Source of the DNA: CAZUGH01 sp964619785
GTDB lineage: Bacteria > Bacillota > Clostridia > Lachnospirales > Lachnospiraceae
Direction: 5' to 3'
Assembly: GCA_964619785.1 (NCBI GenBank)
Contig: CAZUGH010000008.1
Coordinates: 1 to 47,278, forward strand
DNA length: 47,278 nt
Within the stretch, counting starts at the first letter, position 1. Each line of letters opens with the position of its first letter. Of this stretch, positions 9,245-17,157 are shown one piece after another. The position numbers and the translations under genes are program-made. A model generated the notes under the pieces. The model did not search any database, had not been told where the DNA came from, and was given only the letters and a program-made list of their open reading frames with translations.

Positions 9245-10653
9245 TATTTTCTCTCCATAAAGTAAAATTTCTTATCCTTCTTGTGAACACGACGATAATG
9301 TCTTCTTCCACGCACCTTAATCTGATGCTCTCTTGCACGATAGACTACTAATGTTATGACTGCTGCAATCGCTGCTGCCAATATAATCAAAAGAACTACC
9401 GTTTTCCATGGAAATGCCGGCGTATTTGCTTTTTCCACCGCATCCTCGAACCACTCGTCCATGTTGATACTATCACTCAATGCCTGATTCTCATTACGAC
9501 TATAGAAAATATTGCCGCCACCAGCTTCCTTACCATTGTAAGTATACGTTAATTTTCCAATGACATTCTTCCCATTGATTAATTGTGGCTGTTGATTATA
9601 TTCAACCTTTTTCTCTGCCTGGTCAAGAGTAACTCCTTTTGGCAGAATAACACTTCCGCCTCCATCAATCTCTAGACCCGAAGTAGACGATGCATAAAAT
9701 GGGCTAAACCGAGTAAACATAACATCCTCTGACAACTGTGATGTCGTATCCCCACCCAAATTATATTGAGAGAATTTCTCAAAACAATAATTGAAAAGCT
9801 TAATGGTATCCGTGTAAATGTTTGGCTCGCCCTGAACCGCCGACTTTGTCTTCATAACAACACAGATTAATTCCATGTCACCTTTCTTAGCCGCTGTTAC
9901 AAGTGTAGCTCCTGATTTATAAGTATATCCTGTCTTGCCCCCGAGACAATAATCATATCCATACTGTGGATAATTAATCGGGTAAAGCATCGCATGATGA
10001 TTCACAAGAATTCTTTTTGTCTTAGTTTTATTGGTTTTATTGATTTCATATTGCTTAGTACTACATAATGTACGGAATGTAGAATTTTGCATCGCAGCTC
10101 GCATAATCAATGCCATGTCATGTGGCGTCGTATAATGATTCTTTTTCCACAAGCCGTTTGGATTGGCAAAATGTGTGCCCGTGCAGCCTAGTGATGCTGC
10201 TTTGGTATTCATCATATTCACAAAGTTTTTCACACTACCGGAGATATGTTCTGCCACACCGAGGCAGGCTTCGTTTGCAGACGGAAGCATGACTCCATAG
10301 AGGCTCTGCTCCATCGTAATCTTCTCGCCTGGTTGAAGTCCCATATTGGACGCCCCAAACTCAAGACCCAACGTCGCTTCTGAAGAATAAGTCACCGTCT
10401 CTGACATAGAAGAATTCTCAAGTGCCAATAAAGCAGTCATAATCTTCGTTATACTGGCTGGATATCTCTTCTTATCCATATTCTTTTCATACAAAATCAT
10501 TCCTGACTTCATGTCCATCACAACTGCACCTGCTGCAGATACATTCGATGGTCCACTTGGCCATTCCTTCGTAGCAGCTTTTGCCTCGCTGCTATACGAT
10601 AAGCCCGATAACAACATCGCTGCTGCCATCAAACAGACAACTAACTTCTTCAT
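9244..10653 (-). CDS. D-alanyl-D-alanine carboxypeptidase (class C low-mass PBP)
   Basis: Membrane-anchored DD-carboxypeptidase that trims the terminal D-Ala of peptidoglycan stem peptides. Signal peptide about 1-27; the active-site motifs are SxxK in YPASITKIMTA, SxN in PSANEACLG and KTG in GGKTGYTYKSG. A beta-rich C-terminal domain follows (about 315-395), then a membrane helix (VVLLIILAAAIAAVITLVVY) and a very basic tail. Length of 469 is longer than DacA/DacF because of this helix and tail. GAGG lies 5 nt before the ATG. It lies 26 bp after the hydrogenase gene, probably in one transcript, with no functional link apparent. Confidence 0.93.
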   Translation of the reverse strand: MKKLVVCLMAAAMLLSGLSYSSEAKAATKEWPSGPSNVSAAGAVVMDMKSGMILYEKNMDKKRYPASITKIMTALLALENSSMSETVTYSSEATLGLEFGASNMGLQPGEKITMEQSLYGVMLPSANEACLGVAEHISGSVKNFVNMMNTKAASLGCTGTHFANPNGLWKKNHYTTPHDMALIMRAAMQNSTFRTLCSTKQYEINKTNKTKTKRILVNHHAMLYPINYPQYGYDYCLGGKTGYTYKSGATLVTAAKKGDMELICVVMKTKSAVQGEPNIYTDTIKLFNYCFEKFSQYNLGGDTTSQLSEDVMFTRFSPFYASSTSGLEIDGGGSVILPKGVTLDQAEKKVEYNQQPQLINGKNVIGKLTYTYNGKEAGGGNIFYSRNENQALSDSINMDEWFEDAVEKANTPAFPWKTVVLLIILAAAIAAVITLVVYRAREHQIKVRGRRHYRRVHKKDKKFYFMERK

Positions 10654-10679
10654 GTAATCCTCATTCCTTTCACAAACGA

Positions 10680-12113
10680 TTACTCTAGTACCTTAAGTGC
10701 ATCTTTAATCGATTTTTCAAATGCTTCCTGACCGTATTTATCAACCTCTGTCTTGTCCTTGGCACCATGTGTCAGACAGCCCGCACCACCGATACATCCA
10801 CCGGTACATGCCATTCCTTCGATAAAGTTATTAGGAAGTACATTTTTGCTCGCCTTGAGAAGCGCAAGCTTACATTCCTCTATTCCATCACACGCAATTG
10901 GATTGTATTTACTCTCATCTAACTCCTGCTCTTTGATTGCTTCTGCCACTGCATCACGCAGACCACCGCTTCGAGCGAAGATACGTCCGAAGTAAGAAGC
11001 ATTATCAAGAACATCTTCTTCTAGTGTATCCAAATCTAAGTCACGACTATCAAACAGTGCCTGAAGTTCTTCAAATGTAATCACCGCATCAACGGCGCCT
11101 TCCGTTTTCTCAAGCTGGAACTCCGCCTTTTTTGCTGTACAAGGTCCGATAAATACAATCTTGATATTCTCATCGACCTTTCTCATATACTGTGCAACTG
11201 CCACCATCGGACTTGGGTTATGTGATACATGCATGGCCATATTTGGAAATGCTGTCTCTACGTACTTAACAAAGCCAGGGCAACATGAGCTAGTAAGAAA
11301 TCCCTTTTCTAATAACTCTCTTGACTCCGACATCGCCACCATATCTGCTCCCAAAGCTGCTTCCACAACACTATAGAATCCCAACTTCTTGATTCCAGCC
11401 ACAACCTGTCCTAGCTTTGCATAGCTGAACTGACTTGAAATGGATGGTGCAACGACAGCATATACTTTATATTTTGTATTATTTTCACTTGCTTTAATCA
11501 TACGAATTACATCAAGAATAAAGGAGCGATCCTGAATTGCACCAAATGGGCACTGATATACGCAAGCACCACAGGAGATACATTTATCATAATCAATCTC
11601 TGCCTTCTTATTCTCATCATCCATACTGATTGCCTTAATTTTGCAAGCATTCTCACAAGGACGACGGAAATTGTGAATTGCTGAATATGGACACACCTTC
11701 GCGCACTGTCCACACTCAATACATTTATCCTTATCAATAATCGCTTTCTGGTTTTTATCAAATGTAATCGCACCACGCTTACATACATCCTCACATCGAT
11801 GTGCGATACAACCACGACAAGCCTCTGTTACATTATACCCCGCAACCGGGCACTCATCACAAGCAATATCTAAAACCTGAATGATATGATCATCATCCTT
11901 TGGTCCACCAATTGCCAATTTGACACGCTCTGTAACCACTGCCTGTTCCTTATAAATACAACAACGCATGGTAGCTTCTTTCCCTTTCACAATCTCCTTG
12001 GGAATATCGCTAATACTCTCCATTAAATCGCCCTCAAACTCGTGGCGAGCAACAGAACGCAGCACCTTATATTTCAAATGTTGTACTTTAGTATCAAATT
12101 TTCTCAGTTTCAT
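10680..12113 (-). CDS. [FeFe] hydrogenase, monomeric ferredoxin-rich type (probably group B)
   Basis: Predicted cytoplasmic [FeFe] hydrogenase that interconverts protons and H2 using ferredoxin-type electrons. About residues 80-190 hold several cysteine clusters (CDECPVAGYNVTEACRGC, CIECGQCAKVCP, CISCGACVYQCP). The catalytic domain carries the three H-cluster motifs in variant form: TSSCCPGF, FIGPCTAKKAE and EGMACTGGCIGGAG. The Met of the second motif (MPC in group A) is replaced by Gly, as in groups B, C and D, and the proton-relay Cys is kept. The chain has 477 residues. The maturases HydE, HydF and HydG are not in the window. It lies downstream of the sensory hydrogenase and phosphatase but behind a terminator-like hairpin. 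Subgroup assignment is an inference from motifs and architecture. Confidence 0.87.
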   Translation of the reverse strand: MKLRKFDTKVQHLKYKVLRSVARHEFEGDLMESISDIPKEIVKGKEATMRCCIYKEQAVVTERVKLAIGGPKDDDHIIQVLDIACDECPVAGYNVTEACRGCIAHRCEDVCKRGAITFDKNQKAIIDKDKCIECGQCAKVCPYSAIHNFRRPCENACKIKAISMDDENKKAEIDYDKCISCGACVYQCPFGAIQDRSFILDVIRMIKASENNTKYKVYAVVAPSISSQFSYAKLGQVVAGIKKLGFYSVVEAALGADMVAMSESRELLEKGFLTSSCCPGFVKYVETAFPNMAMHVSHNPSPMVAVAQYMRKVDENIKIVFIGPCTAKKAEFQLEKTEGAVDAVITFEELQALFDSRDLDLDTLEEDVLDNASYFGRIFARSGGLRDAVAEAIKEQELDESKYNPIACDGIEECKLALLKASKNVLPNNFIEGMACTGGCIGGAGCLTHGAKDKTEVDKYGQEAFEKSIKDALKVLE

Positions 12114-12118
12114 ACGCT

Positions 12119-12150
12119 TCCTCCTGTGCTAGAGCTGTTTTTGCGAAAGC
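12119..12150 (-). repeat. 32-bp leader repeat, copy 2 (contains the hydrogenase ribosome site)
   Basis: Second copy of the element at 8226-8257 with two differences. It includes AGGAGG 6 nt before the hydrogenase ATG. A GTGCT/AGCAC inverted repeat lies within and beside it and could fold next to the ribosome site. Confidence 0.8.
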
Positions 12151-12152
12151 AC

Positions 12153-12188
12153 GTGACTGAAAAAGTCCGTCAGGATTTTTCAGTTCAC
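12153..12188 (-). terminator. Terminator or attenuator hairpin between phosphatase and hydrogenase genes
   Basis: On the minus strand arms ACTGAAAAA and TTTTTCAGT enclose TCC-TGAC-GGA, giving an A-tract, GC stem, T-tract shape; an outer GTG/CAC pair extends it. It is symmetric, so it could act on both strands. No convincing promoter lies between it and the hydrogenase start, so read-through or regulated attenuation is likely. Confidence 0.6.
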
Positions 12189-12194
12189 ATAAAT

Positions 12195-12221
12195 ACAGTT
12201 TATGGCTCTTTCATAAACTGT
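12195..12221 (-). repeat. Inverted repeat (10-bp perfect hairpin)
   Basis: ACAGTTTATG and CATAAACTGT separated by 7 nt, just after the phosphatase stop. It may protect the 3' end of the upstream mRNA or form part of an attenuator with the next hairpin. Confidence 0.6.
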
Positions 12222-12237
12222 TGTGTGCTCGTTATGG

Positions 12238-13410
12238 CTAAAAATAACTTACCTTTATCTTCTTACCCATCTTCTTTAAACAATCTGACAACTCATCAAT
12301 CAATCTCATCTTAACACTAAAGCTAATCGGTAGATTAGGATTTTGGTGAGCAGGATTCACTGCTCGTCCAACATAAAAGTTGATATCTGTTGCCTCTTCA
12401 AATAATAATCTGGCAATCTGTGAGGCAGCGTCTGGTAGGATACTCCACTCATCATAGTCATCATTATCTGCTAAATGGTTTTGGGCATACTCTAAAACTC
12501 GTGTCATTGTGATAACACCCTCTGTAACCAAATCCACGCCTTCAATCTTGGCGGTTGGTGGAATCTCTGGGTCAAAATACTCAATCTCTGCATCTAATGA
12601 TTTGCCAAGATACTTCGCTGCCAACTCGGAAGTGGTTCCTCCACAGACAATGTGTTTTCCTTCTTTTGCAAAAAATAGTGCCATCATCTTATTCACATCT
12701 TTGGGATCAACAGGTGGTCCCATCAACAGATTCATTGGATTTCTCTTACGAATCTTGATTACGCCAACAGTTGTATCATCGCCTGGTTCTCCCGCATATA
12801 ATGTATTACATTGGTCGAGAAGTACAGTTGCTAGCGTCTTCGCTGTATGCGTACTATCGTATTTCTCTTCCATGAATTCCACGATATTATCTCTCTGCCA
12901 GCCAAAATTCATCGTCATTCCTACACCAGCGTAGATTGCACCATCGCTCATCGCAACGAAGACATCATTTTCCTCAAGCTTGAACTTGGATGAATAGATG
13001 GTCTTGCCATCGAGCTGTATCTGCTGCATCGGGTATGGAACACTGACACCATTTTTCAGATAAATCACATTTGGATTATCATATTGTATAATCTCAGCTT
13101 CTTCGTTGTTGACCACTCGTATAATGGTAAATGTGGAATAAGCAACCCCTCGCTTTTCACACACTGGCAACGTCGACGCAATCGTCTTAACACATTCTTC
13201 AATATCCATCTCATTCGCCATCATAGTTGAAATAATCTTTGATGTCAATGTTGCAAGAATATTGGCTTTTACCCCACTTCCTAGCCCATCAGCTAGAACC
13301 ATAACAAATGAATTTTCTCCTTGCTCTACGACCTCGACATTGTCCCCGCAGAGCTGTTCGCCTTTTTTGATCAGACTCATATAGCCGATCTCAGTGCACA
13401 GATTATTCAT
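12238..13410 (-). CDS. SpoIIE-like PP2C serine phosphatase of the hydrogenase module
   Basis: Predicted protein serine/threonine phosphatase of the SpoIIE/PP2C fold. Metal-binding motifs are VLADGLGSGVKAN (about 38-50), FVAMSDGAIYAG (about 150) and PGDDTTVGVIKI (about 205). A second half of about 170 residues, of unknown function, follows (GPPVDPKDVNKMMALFFAKEG onward). There is no membrane segment, unlike sporulation SpoIIE. The gene overlaps the sensory hydrogenase gene by 8 nt, so the two are translationally coupled. That supports a role in passing on the hydrogenase signal by dephosphorylating a target, perhaps an anti-sigma antagonist or regulator; the target is not visible here. Confidence 0.87.
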   Translation of the reverse strand: MNNLCTEIGYMSLIKKGEQLCGDNVEVVEQGENSFVMVLADGLGSGVKANILATLTSKIISTMMANEMDIEECVKTIASTLPVCEKRGVAYSTFTIIRVVNNEEAEIIQYDNPNVIYLKNGVSVPYPMQQIQLDGKTIYSSKFKLEENDVFVAMSDGAIYAGVGMTMNFGWQRDNIVEFMEEKYDSTHTAKTLATVLLDQCNTLYAGEPGDDTTVGVIKIRKRNPMNLLMGPPVDPKDVNKMMALFFAKEGKHIVCGGTTSELAAKYLGKSLDAEIEYFDPEIPPTAKIEGVDLVTEGVITMTRVLEYAQNHLADNDDYDEWSILPDAASQIARLLFEEATDINFYVGRAVNPAHQNPNLPISFSVKMRLIDELSDCLKKMGKKIKVSYF

Positions 13411-15079
13411 TCTCTAAAGTCTCCTTCAATTTGGACAACGCGATTTTAGTCTCAGCCGTCGTTTCACCTAACAAGGATGCAATCTCCTGACACACCCTCA
13501 TCTGCTTCTCAATGACCTTATCCGTAATCTCCACTGTATGCATACTAATGGATTCTTTTTTGCGCAACTGCCGTTCTTCCTCTGTCACATCACGTAAAAT
13601 GATAATGACGATGTCATAACCCTTGTCGTAGAGAACGGTCTCTTCCATATATTTTTCATATTCGGCAAGATAAATTCTCTTGTCGTGAATACTTTGCTTT
13701 GTATTTGCAACGGTAAGGAAATCAATCGGATCAAGTATCCTCACAACCGGACAATCAAGAATGTCCGATGGTCGCGATATATTCAACATGCGACATGCTG
13801 CTTTATTTATCTGCTGAACCTCTAACTCATTGTTCAGTACAATGATTCCATTTGGTGTATTACCAATGATATTATCGGAAAATGATTCCGCTCTCTCTTT
13901 TAAGAATGGCAGACACATACTCATGTCAGCTTTTCCTAGATAGACAGCAACTGCCTTCTCGCGACAAGTATCATAGCCACAACTTCCACAATTAAGCTCG
14001 TCTTCCTTTGTCGTCTTACCCATCTGGTGAAGTATCTCTTCAATCGCAGCGGTTCCAGGCAATGTCTGATTCACTCCAACATAAGAGATTGGCTTCTCAA
14101 AATCAATATCATCAACGCCTTCGATTGTAAAATCTTCCTCTCCGGCAAATTCATTTACCTTCATCACATCTGTAATCGGCTGACGCTTTTCCTTGCTCAT
14201 CGCTGGTCCACCGACACAACTTCCGATACAGGCCGACATCTCGATAAAGCAGTTCTCAAGTTTGCCTTCCATAATATCATTCAATGCTCGCATACAATTC
14301 TTCACACCGTCGATGCTGATGTAGGAATGTCCTTCTTTGTGATTCATCATGCTTCGCACAATACCGCCCGTTGTCGGAAAAAGACGAGCATGACCCTTCT
14401 CACAAGTATCATCCACATGCTCAAAGGTAATCTCCTGATTCTCTAACCAGTCTGACAATTCTTCATAAGTCAGAACGGCATCCACGATTCCTGGATACTC
14501 TTCTGCTTCTGCTTTTTTTGAAATACAAGGTCCGATAAATACGGTCTTGATTCCCGGGTGTTCCTTCTTCAACTTTTTACAATGTGCCAACATCGGCGAG
14601 TCCACATGTGCCAGCATTGGTAATGCCTGTGGATATCTCTTCTGAATCAGCATATTAATCGTGTGACAGCAAGAAGAGATGACAATCTGATTCGGATTTT
14701 CCTCTATCATCTGCTCATACTTATTCTTAACTATCGTTGCTCCGACTGCAGTCTCTTCCACACCAGCAAATCCCAGCTTCAGAAGCGCCTGTTCCATCGT
14801 AGCAAAAGAAGAGTTATCGAAATTCGCAATAAAAGATGGTGCCAAGCTGACATACACTGGTGTGCCAGATGCAATCATCTCCTTTACTAAAGCAACTTCT
14901 TTCTTAACTTCCTTAACGCCTTGTGGACACACAACATAACAACGCCCACATAAAATACATTCGTCCTCCACAATCTGTGCTTGGTTGTTGGAAAAACGAA
15001 TGGATTTCACTGGACAATGCCTGATACATTTATAACAATTCTTACAATTTGCTTTCTTCGACTCAATATATGGACTCAT
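13403..15079 (-). CDS. Sensory-type [FeFe] hydrogenase with PAS domain (group C, HydS-like)
   Basis: Predicted H2- or redox-sensing hydrogenase of 558 residues. Order: 2x[4Fe-4S] ferredoxin (about 10-60: CKNCYKCIRHCP, CILCGRCYVVCP), H-cluster domain with degenerate motifs (SSCCHTINM, FIGPCISKKAE, SACIGSCVGG), an extra cysteine cluster module (LNCGSCGYDTCREKAVAVYLGKADMSMC, split as CGSCGYDTC then C), a PAS domain (about 405-500, NTPNGIIVLNNELEVQQINKA) and a C-terminal helical stretch. The first motif lacks the Pro of TSCCP yet keeps both Cys. This architecture is that of group C hydrogenases, proposed to be sensors rather than bulk catalysts. GGAGG lies 7 nt before the ATG. It sits between a ferredoxin gene and a phosphatase gene with very short spacing. 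The signal output is inferred, not shown. Confidence 0.88.
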   Translation of the reverse strand: MSPYIESKKANCKNCYKCIRHCPVKSIRFSNNQAQIVEDECILCGRCYVVCPQGVKEVKKEVALVKEMIASGTPVYVSLAPSFIANFDNSSFATMEQALLKLGFAGVEETAVGATIVKNKYEQMIEENPNQIVISSCCHTINMLIQKRYPQALPMLAHVDSPMLAHCKKLKKEHPGIKTVFIGPCISKKAEAEEYPGIVDAVLTYEELSDWLENQEITFEHVDDTCEKGHARLFPTTGGIVRSMMNHKEGHSYISIDGVKNCMRALNDIMEGKLENCFIEMSACIGSCVGGPAMSKEKRQPITDVMKVNEFAGEEDFTIEGVDDIDFEKPISYVGVNQTLPGTAAIEEILHQMGKTTKEDELNCGSCGYDTCREKAVAVYLGKADMSMCLPFLKERAESFSDNIIGNTPNGIIVLNNELEVQQINKAACRMLNISRPSDILDCPVVRILDPIDFLTVANTKQSIHDKRIYLAEYEKYMEETVLYDKGYDIVIIILRDVTEEERQLRKKESISMHTVEITDKVIEKQMRVCQEIASLLGETTAETKIALSKLKETLENE

Positions 15080-15092
15080 TGTTCTTCCTCCA

Positions 15093-15335
15093 TCAAATCT
15101 GATCTAAAACATACTGTTTAAATACCTGATCAAAATTATCCTTGGATACGCCACATATGACCTCTTCATTCACTTTGATACTTACGCCATCCGTGCATTT
15201 TCCCAGACAAAAGGCCGCACTCAGCTTAACCTTCTCTGTCAAACCATTCTTCTCAAGATTCTCCTTCATCAGATTGATGATATCATAAGAACCCTTCAGA
15301 TGACATGAACTTCCAACACATACATAAATATTCAT
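15093..15335 (-). CDS. Thioredoxin-like [2Fe-2S] ferredoxin (NuoE/HydC-like)
   Basis: An 80-residue electron carrier of the thioredoxin-like [2Fe-2S] type. Four ligand cysteines are visible: CVGSSC (C-x4-C) near the N terminus and CLGKC (C-x3-C) in the middle. It lacks the helical N-terminal extension of true NuoE. The start at NIYVCVG is chosen because an ATG 21 nt upstream overlaps the ribosome site GGGGAGG; spacing to the chosen ATG is rather long (12 nt). First gene of the hydrogenase operon, 13 bp before the sensory hydrogenase, and so a likely electron partner of it. Confidence 0.85.
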   Translation of the reverse strand: MNIYVCVGSSCHLKGSYDIINLMKENLEKNGLTEKVKLSAAFCLGKCTDGVSIKVNEEVICGVSKDNFDQVFKQYVLDQI

Positions 15336-15373
15336 AATTTTGCCGTTCCTCCCCATCGTTTGTATTTGATTTT

Positions 15374-15402
15374 ATTATATAAGATTGTTACATTATTGTC
15401 AA
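15374..15402 (-). promoter_or_regulatory. Consensus promoter of the hydrogenase operon with overlapping Rex-like dyad
   Basis: Perfect TTGACA and TATAAT separated by 17 bp on the minus strand. The plus-strand stretch 15385-15402 (TTGTTACATTATTGTCAA) matches the Rex consensus TTGTTAA-N4-TTAACAA at 11 of 14 fixed positions and covers the -35 box. Promoter assignment is strong; Rex control is an inference. Confidence 0.8.
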
Positions 15403-15404
15403 TT

Positions 15405-16487
15405 TCATAATACCTGCGAAATAACGATATTTCGGTTCTTTGAGAGGTCAACGATTCCATCATCTGTCAATATCGATGGTCTCGACAGCTCATTCGAATT
15501 GATTAACACAATTTTTCCTTTTCTTCCATCGCTTAAAACCACATTGTGCTGTAGATAAGCATCGGTCAATTTCTTCATAATAGGAATCAGGAAAATAGGA
15601 TTAAACTGATGTCGTCCTTCCTCTTCAAATAGGCGAATTACCTCAAATGGACAGATTCCTTTACGATATACACGACTCGCCGTCATCGCTTCATATACAT
15701 CTGCAATGGCAGTAATGGCAGCAAATGGGTCAATTTCACTAATATGTACACCAAAAGGGTAGCCCTTTCCATCGCATCGTTCGTGATGCAAAAGAACTGC
15801 TCGTTTCACACTTTCATTTATTTTCTTGTCTTTTAAAAACTCATAGCCCTTACGAGAATGCTCTTTAATAACCGCAAACTCCTCTTCCGTAAGTCGTCCT
15901 GGCTTTCTTAGAATCTCTTTATTCACCAATAATTTACCAAAATCATGAAGCAAGCCACAAAGTGTCAAATGCTTCTTCTCATATTCGGTCATGCCTAGCC
16001 AATCGGCAAACACATTGCAAATCATCGAAACATTTACCGAATGCATATAAGTCTCATCGTCAAAATTACGCAGGTAGTGAAGCATGTCAAATACCTGGTA
16101 CTTATTGTTCGTTACGACAACGACGTTGGTAACATCCTGTATTAATTTATCTTCATCGATGTCATCCCCTGCTTCTAGCAGTTGATTCATCGTATGCTTA
16201 ATAGAAACAATTGCCTCCTCATATTTGGCATTAAACTCTCGCTGAAGTTCTTCCATACTCGGATCATCAATAATCTCTCCATCGAGTTCCTCTTCAATCT
16301 CTTCGTCTCCCATGTAAATGGAAACACTAAGTATACCAAAAAAGGTAATACGTGCGATACCATTTTCATCAATCACGCTACCTTCTGAGATTAGTAATTG
16401 TTCATTTCTTGAGTAAATATCTCGTGCTGCCACCATCCCAGGAGCAAGATTACTCACCGGGATTAGCACTGTCTTTTTCTCTTCCAC
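15405..16487 (-). CDS. HD-GYP domain protein, predicted cyclic-di-GMP phosphodiesterase
   Basis: A 360-residue protein with an N-terminal DUF3391-like region (PVSNLAPGMVAARDIYS) and an HD-GYP domain. The metal-binding HD is in LLHDFGKLLVNKEILRKPG, and the family signature in LLHHERCDGKGYPFG, both complete, so hydrolysis of c-di-GMP is plausible. There is no membrane segment or receiver domain. The GTG start is preferred because AAGGAAGGGG lies 6 nt before it, whereas the ATG two codons upstream touches the ribosome site. It begins about 20 bp after the V-ATPase subunit D gene with no terminator between, so it appears to be the last gene of that operon. Confidence 0.87.
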   Translation of the reverse strand: MEEKKTVLIPVSNLAPGMVAARDIYSRNEQLLISEGSVIDENGIARITFFGILSVSIYMGDEEIEEELDGEIIDDPSMEELQREFNAKYEEAIVSIKHTMNQLLEAGDDIDEDKLIQDVTNVVVVTNNKYQVFDMLHYLRNFDDETYMHSVNVSMICNVFADWLGMTEYEKKHLTLCGLLHDFGKLLVNKEILRKPGRLTEEEFAVIKEHSRKGYEFLKDKKINESVKRAVLLHHERCDGKGYPFGVHISEIDPFAAITAIADVYEAMTASRVYRKGICPFEVIRLFEEEGRHQFNPIFLIPIMKKLTDAYLQHNVVLSDGRKGKIVLINSNELSRPSILTDDGIVDLSKNRNIVISQVL

Positions 16488-16508
16488 GTGCATCCCCTTC
16501 CTTGGTCT

Positions 16509-17129
16509 TTATCCGGTCTGCTTACGTCTCTTGATTACCTTTAACCTTGTAAACTCTTCACGCTCTTTTTCTTCTAGTGCGTTTTGTATATCATTCACCA
16601 ATTCCGTATATCTTGGAATTGTGACATTCTTCAATGCATTTGCACGACGTTGTGTCTTCTTAATACTGTTTGCAAGACGATATGCCGAGTTCTCAATCAT
16701 AGATAATCGTATTGTAAGTTCTTTCACCTTGTTAAACTGATAATAGGCTTCATCTAGGGATACCCTTGTTCCAACGAATGGATATACGGGCGCCCGGTCT
16801 CCTGTTTCATATTGCACAAGCGGAATCTCGGTACCCATAACACTTCGCTGCTTAATCTTAATGGTATCTTCTGTAGGAATCGTCATACTCAGGTCCGCAA
16901 TATTACCAATACCCATCTCGATATTGGCTTGTTGCAATGCCTCGTATGCTTTTGTAAATGTTATATCAATCTCTGATTGAATGTTGGCAGCCTGGTCAAT
17001 CAGTTCCATCAACTCTTTAATCAGAATATTTCTTTTTTTGTCCATCAGGTCATAGCCCTGACGTCCCAATGCCAGCGAATTCTTCGCTTTCATGAGATTG
17101 GCTTTGGTAGGAAATGAATCGGTATCCAT
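16509..17129 (-). CDS. atpD: V-type ATPase subunit D (central stalk)
   Basis: Central rotor stalk subunit that turns inside the A3B3 head. The 206 residues are mostly two long antiparallel helices; the N-terminal FPTKANLMKAKNSLALGRQGYDLMDKKRN and C-terminal RRANALKNVTIPRY are typical of the family. The ATG at 17129 has an AGGTGG site 8 nt upstream; an in-frame TTG 18 nt earlier lacks one. It follows subunit B by 28 bp. Confidence 0.95.
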   Translation of the reverse strand: MDTDSFPTKANLMKAKNSLALGRQGYDLMDKKRNILIKELMELIDQAANIQSEIDITFTKAYEALQQANIEMGIGNIADLSMTIPTEDTIKIKQRSVMGTEIPLVQYETGDRAPVYPFVGTRVSLDEAYYQFNKVKELTIRLSMIENSAYRLANSIKKTQRRANALKNVTIPRYTELVNDIQNALEEKEREEFTRLKVIKRRKQTG

Positions 17130-17157
17130 GTGCTCGCCACCTTTCAATCAATCTATC

